Of a DNA stretch of 6,610 nucleotides, positions 5,429-6,610 are shown piece after piece. Positions within the stretch are counted from its first letter, which is position 1; each line of letters begins with the position of its first letter. Source of the stretch: Dehalococcoidia bacterium. GTDB lineage: Bacteria > Chloroflexota > Dehalococcoidia > SM23-28-2. Under the pieces are notes generated by a model. That model worked only from the letters and a program-made list of their open reading frames with translations, was not told where the DNA came from and ran no database searches. The stretch lies in NCBI GenBank assembly GCA_022866185.1, contig JALHUG010000300.1, positions 1-6,610 on the forward strand, in the 5' to 3' direction. The position numbers and the translations under genes are program-made.

Positions 5429-6406
5429 ATGCCGTGGCCTCGATCTGAGAGGCGCATTCCGGCAGGCCGCAGGAGCGGGCTGGAACGTGACTGGAGCTGG
5501 TCCCTGGAACCACCGAAGCCCGGGAGGGCCCGCTGGCAGCGGTGGCCGTGGGTCGTTGGGGCCATCGCGGACATCGCTGCGGCGGTCGGCCTGACACTAG
5601 CCACCACCCTTGTTGTGCTGCTTGCCCCGTTTGTTGAACCGGCTCGCATCGGTCTCAGCCTCGCCTTTGTCCTCTTCCTGCCCGGGTATGTGCTGCTGGC
5701 GGCCCTCTACCCTCGCAAGGATGACCTAGACCCTGTCGAGCGGCTGGCGCTGAGCCTCGGCCTGAGCATTGCGGTCGTCCCCCTGATAGGCCTAGGCCTC
5801 AACTACTCTCCTTGGGGCATTCGTCTCAATCCGATGTTGGCCTTTGTAACCCTGTTCATCATCCTCACCGCCGGTGTGGCCATATGCAGGAGGCTGACGC
5901 TGCCCTCGGACGAGGCCCCGGGTATCCCCGTGAATCTCGCCCTTCCGAAATGGTCGCGAGTCGGCATGGCGAACCGATTGCTCTGGCCCCTGCTTGTGCT
6001 CGCACTGGTGGGCTTGGGAGTCGGCGCCTACTTTCTGGCCAACTCCTCGACCGGTTCGGAGGAGTTCACGCAGTTCTATGTCCTAGGGTCAGACGGCAAA
6101 GCTGAGGGGTATCCCAAGACAGTCGATGTCGGAGACAGGTTCACGCTTATCCTGGGTGTCGTGAATCATGAAGGAGAAGAGGCCAGCTACCAGGTGCAGG
6201 CAACGATGGCCGGTCGGCTCGTTGTGAGCCTTGACAGCCTCCAACTGGCCAACAACGAGAAGTGGGAGAGCCCCGTGGTATTGACGGCCACGCAGCCGGG
6301 CAGCAATCTGAAAGTGGAGTTTGTCCTCTACAAGGGGGACAATGGCATGCCGTACAGGACTCTCCACCTGTGGCTGGACGTGGAGGGACAGCCTCCGGAA
6401 GCATAG
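5429..6406 (+). CDS. DUF1616 family membrane protein
   Basis: A 325-residue product. The cytoplasmic N-terminus (1-40) is rich in Arg and Trp. Membrane helices are at about 42-68, 73-94, 106-126, 136-153 and 184-204. The DUF1616 signature is clear: ARIGLSLAFVLFLPGYVLLA (72-91), then LDPVERLALSLGLSIAVVPL (100-119) and GLGLN. After the fifth helix, residues about 211-325 form an extracytoplasmic beta domain (FTQFYVLGSDGKAEGYP, VDVGDRFTLILGVVNHE), as usual for the family. DUF1616 has no established biochemical role; members occur in archaea and Chloroflexota near envelope and surface-polysaccharide genes. The frame is open back to a GTG at 5255, but those 58 extra residues look like translated intergenic DNA. 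AGAGAGG lies 11 bases before the ATG at 5429. It is downstream of the large envelope protein and 21 bases before the next gene, suggesting an operon with the latter. Confidence 0.85.
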   Translation: MPWPRSERRIPAGRRSGLERDWSWSLEPPKPGRARWQRWPWVVGAIADIAAAVGLTLATTLVVLLAPFVEPARIGLSLAFVLFLPGYVLLAALYPRKDDLDPVERLALSLGLSIAVVPLIGLGLNYSPWGIRLNPMLAFVTLFIILTAGVAICRRLTLPSDEAPGIPVNLALPKWSRVGMANRLLWPLLVLALVGLGVGAYFLANSSTGSEEFTQFYVLGSDGKAEGYPKTVDVGDRFTLILGVVNHEGEEASYQVQATMAGRLVVSLDSLQLANNEKWESPVVLTATQPGSNLKVEFVLYKGDNGMPYRTLHLWLDVEGQPPEA

Positions 6407-6427
6407 GGGGATCTTGGGGTTGACAAG

Positions 6428-6610
6428 TTGCTTGTTCTGGCACACCTAGGCTGCACCACAGGGGCGGTTGGGATATCGCAGAAGCTCGTCCTCAAGCGAC
6501 CCCTCGACTATCGCCTGGTCCTCCTGATGGCCATCCTGCCCGACGTCATCGATCGCCTCCTGTACGTGTTCGTGATACCTGAGGCCGAATCCGGGAGGCT
6601 CTTCGCCCAC
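6428..6610 (+). CDS. YdjM/DUF457-like putative membrane-bound metal-dependent hydrolase (partial, runs off right edge)
   Basis: The first 61 residues are visible in a frame that is open to the edge. They read as the N-terminus of the YdjM-like, LexA-binding inner-membrane hydrolase family (related to DUF457): LVLAHLG at the start, LDYRLVLLMAILPDVIDR (26-43), then ESGRLFAH at the edge. H6, D39, D42 and H61 match the His and Asp residues thought to bind metal in the family. No ATG fits; TTG at 6428 is the best start because it puts the AHLG motif at the position seen in relatives, with a weak GGGG eight bases upstream. An internal ATG at 6527-6529 would cut off the conserved His and is unlikely. 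It follows the DUF1616 gene by 21 bases and probably shares its transcript. The enzymatic activity of this family is predicted, not proven. Confidence 0.7.
   Translation, partial: MLVLAHLGCTTGAVGISQKLVLKRPLDYRLVLLMAILPDVIDRLLYVFVIPEAESGRLFAH

Overview
The window is GC-rich bacterial chromosomal DNA with ordinary housekeeping-type genes. It contains no transposase, integrase, CRISPR array, rRNA or tRNA gene that I can see. A DUF1616 membrane protein, a large lipid- or envelope-type membrane protein with a Thr-Pro linker, a PDZ protein beside an OmpR-type regulator and a REP-like hairpin pair together would fit an uncultivated Chloroflexota (Dehalococcoidia-like) genome. That placement is an impression from gene content, not something the sequence proves.

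Left part, minus strand (1-2951): reading in the direction of transcription, a thiolase (1658-2872) with its own recognisable promoter and strong ribosome binding site is followed by a secreted or membrane-anchored PDZ protein (506-1423) and then by the receiver domain of an OmpR/PhoB-family response regulator that runs off the left edge (1-401). Gaps of 234 and 104 bases separate these genes. A two-copy PhoP-box-like repeat lies upstream of the PDZ gene, and a 34-bp perfect palindrome lies between the PDZ gene and the regulator. PDZ protein plus regulator plausibly form an envelope-sensing module; the thiolase looks like an independent metabolic gene.

Middle (2873-3348): a divergent intergenic region of about 475 bases. 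It holds the thiolase promoter, a GC-rich hairpin, a candidate plus-strand promoter, a 26-bp imperfect direct repeat and a head-to-head pair of REP-like hairpins ending just before the plus-strand gene.

Right part, plus strand (3349-6610): a 629-residue protein with signal peptide, extracytoplasmic domain, Thr-Pro linker and about nine membrane helices; then a DUF1616 five-helix membrane protein with an extracytoplasmic C-terminal domain; then, 21 bases on, the start of a YdjM/DUF457-like putative membrane-associated metal-dependent hydrolase cut by the right edge. These three look like a cell-envelope gene set, with the last two probably co-transcribed. I find no clear evidence of a novel defence or mobile system; the most noteworthy items are the modular membrane protein, the REP-like pair with covarying stems, and the palindrome/direct-repeat sites around the regulator and PDZ gene.
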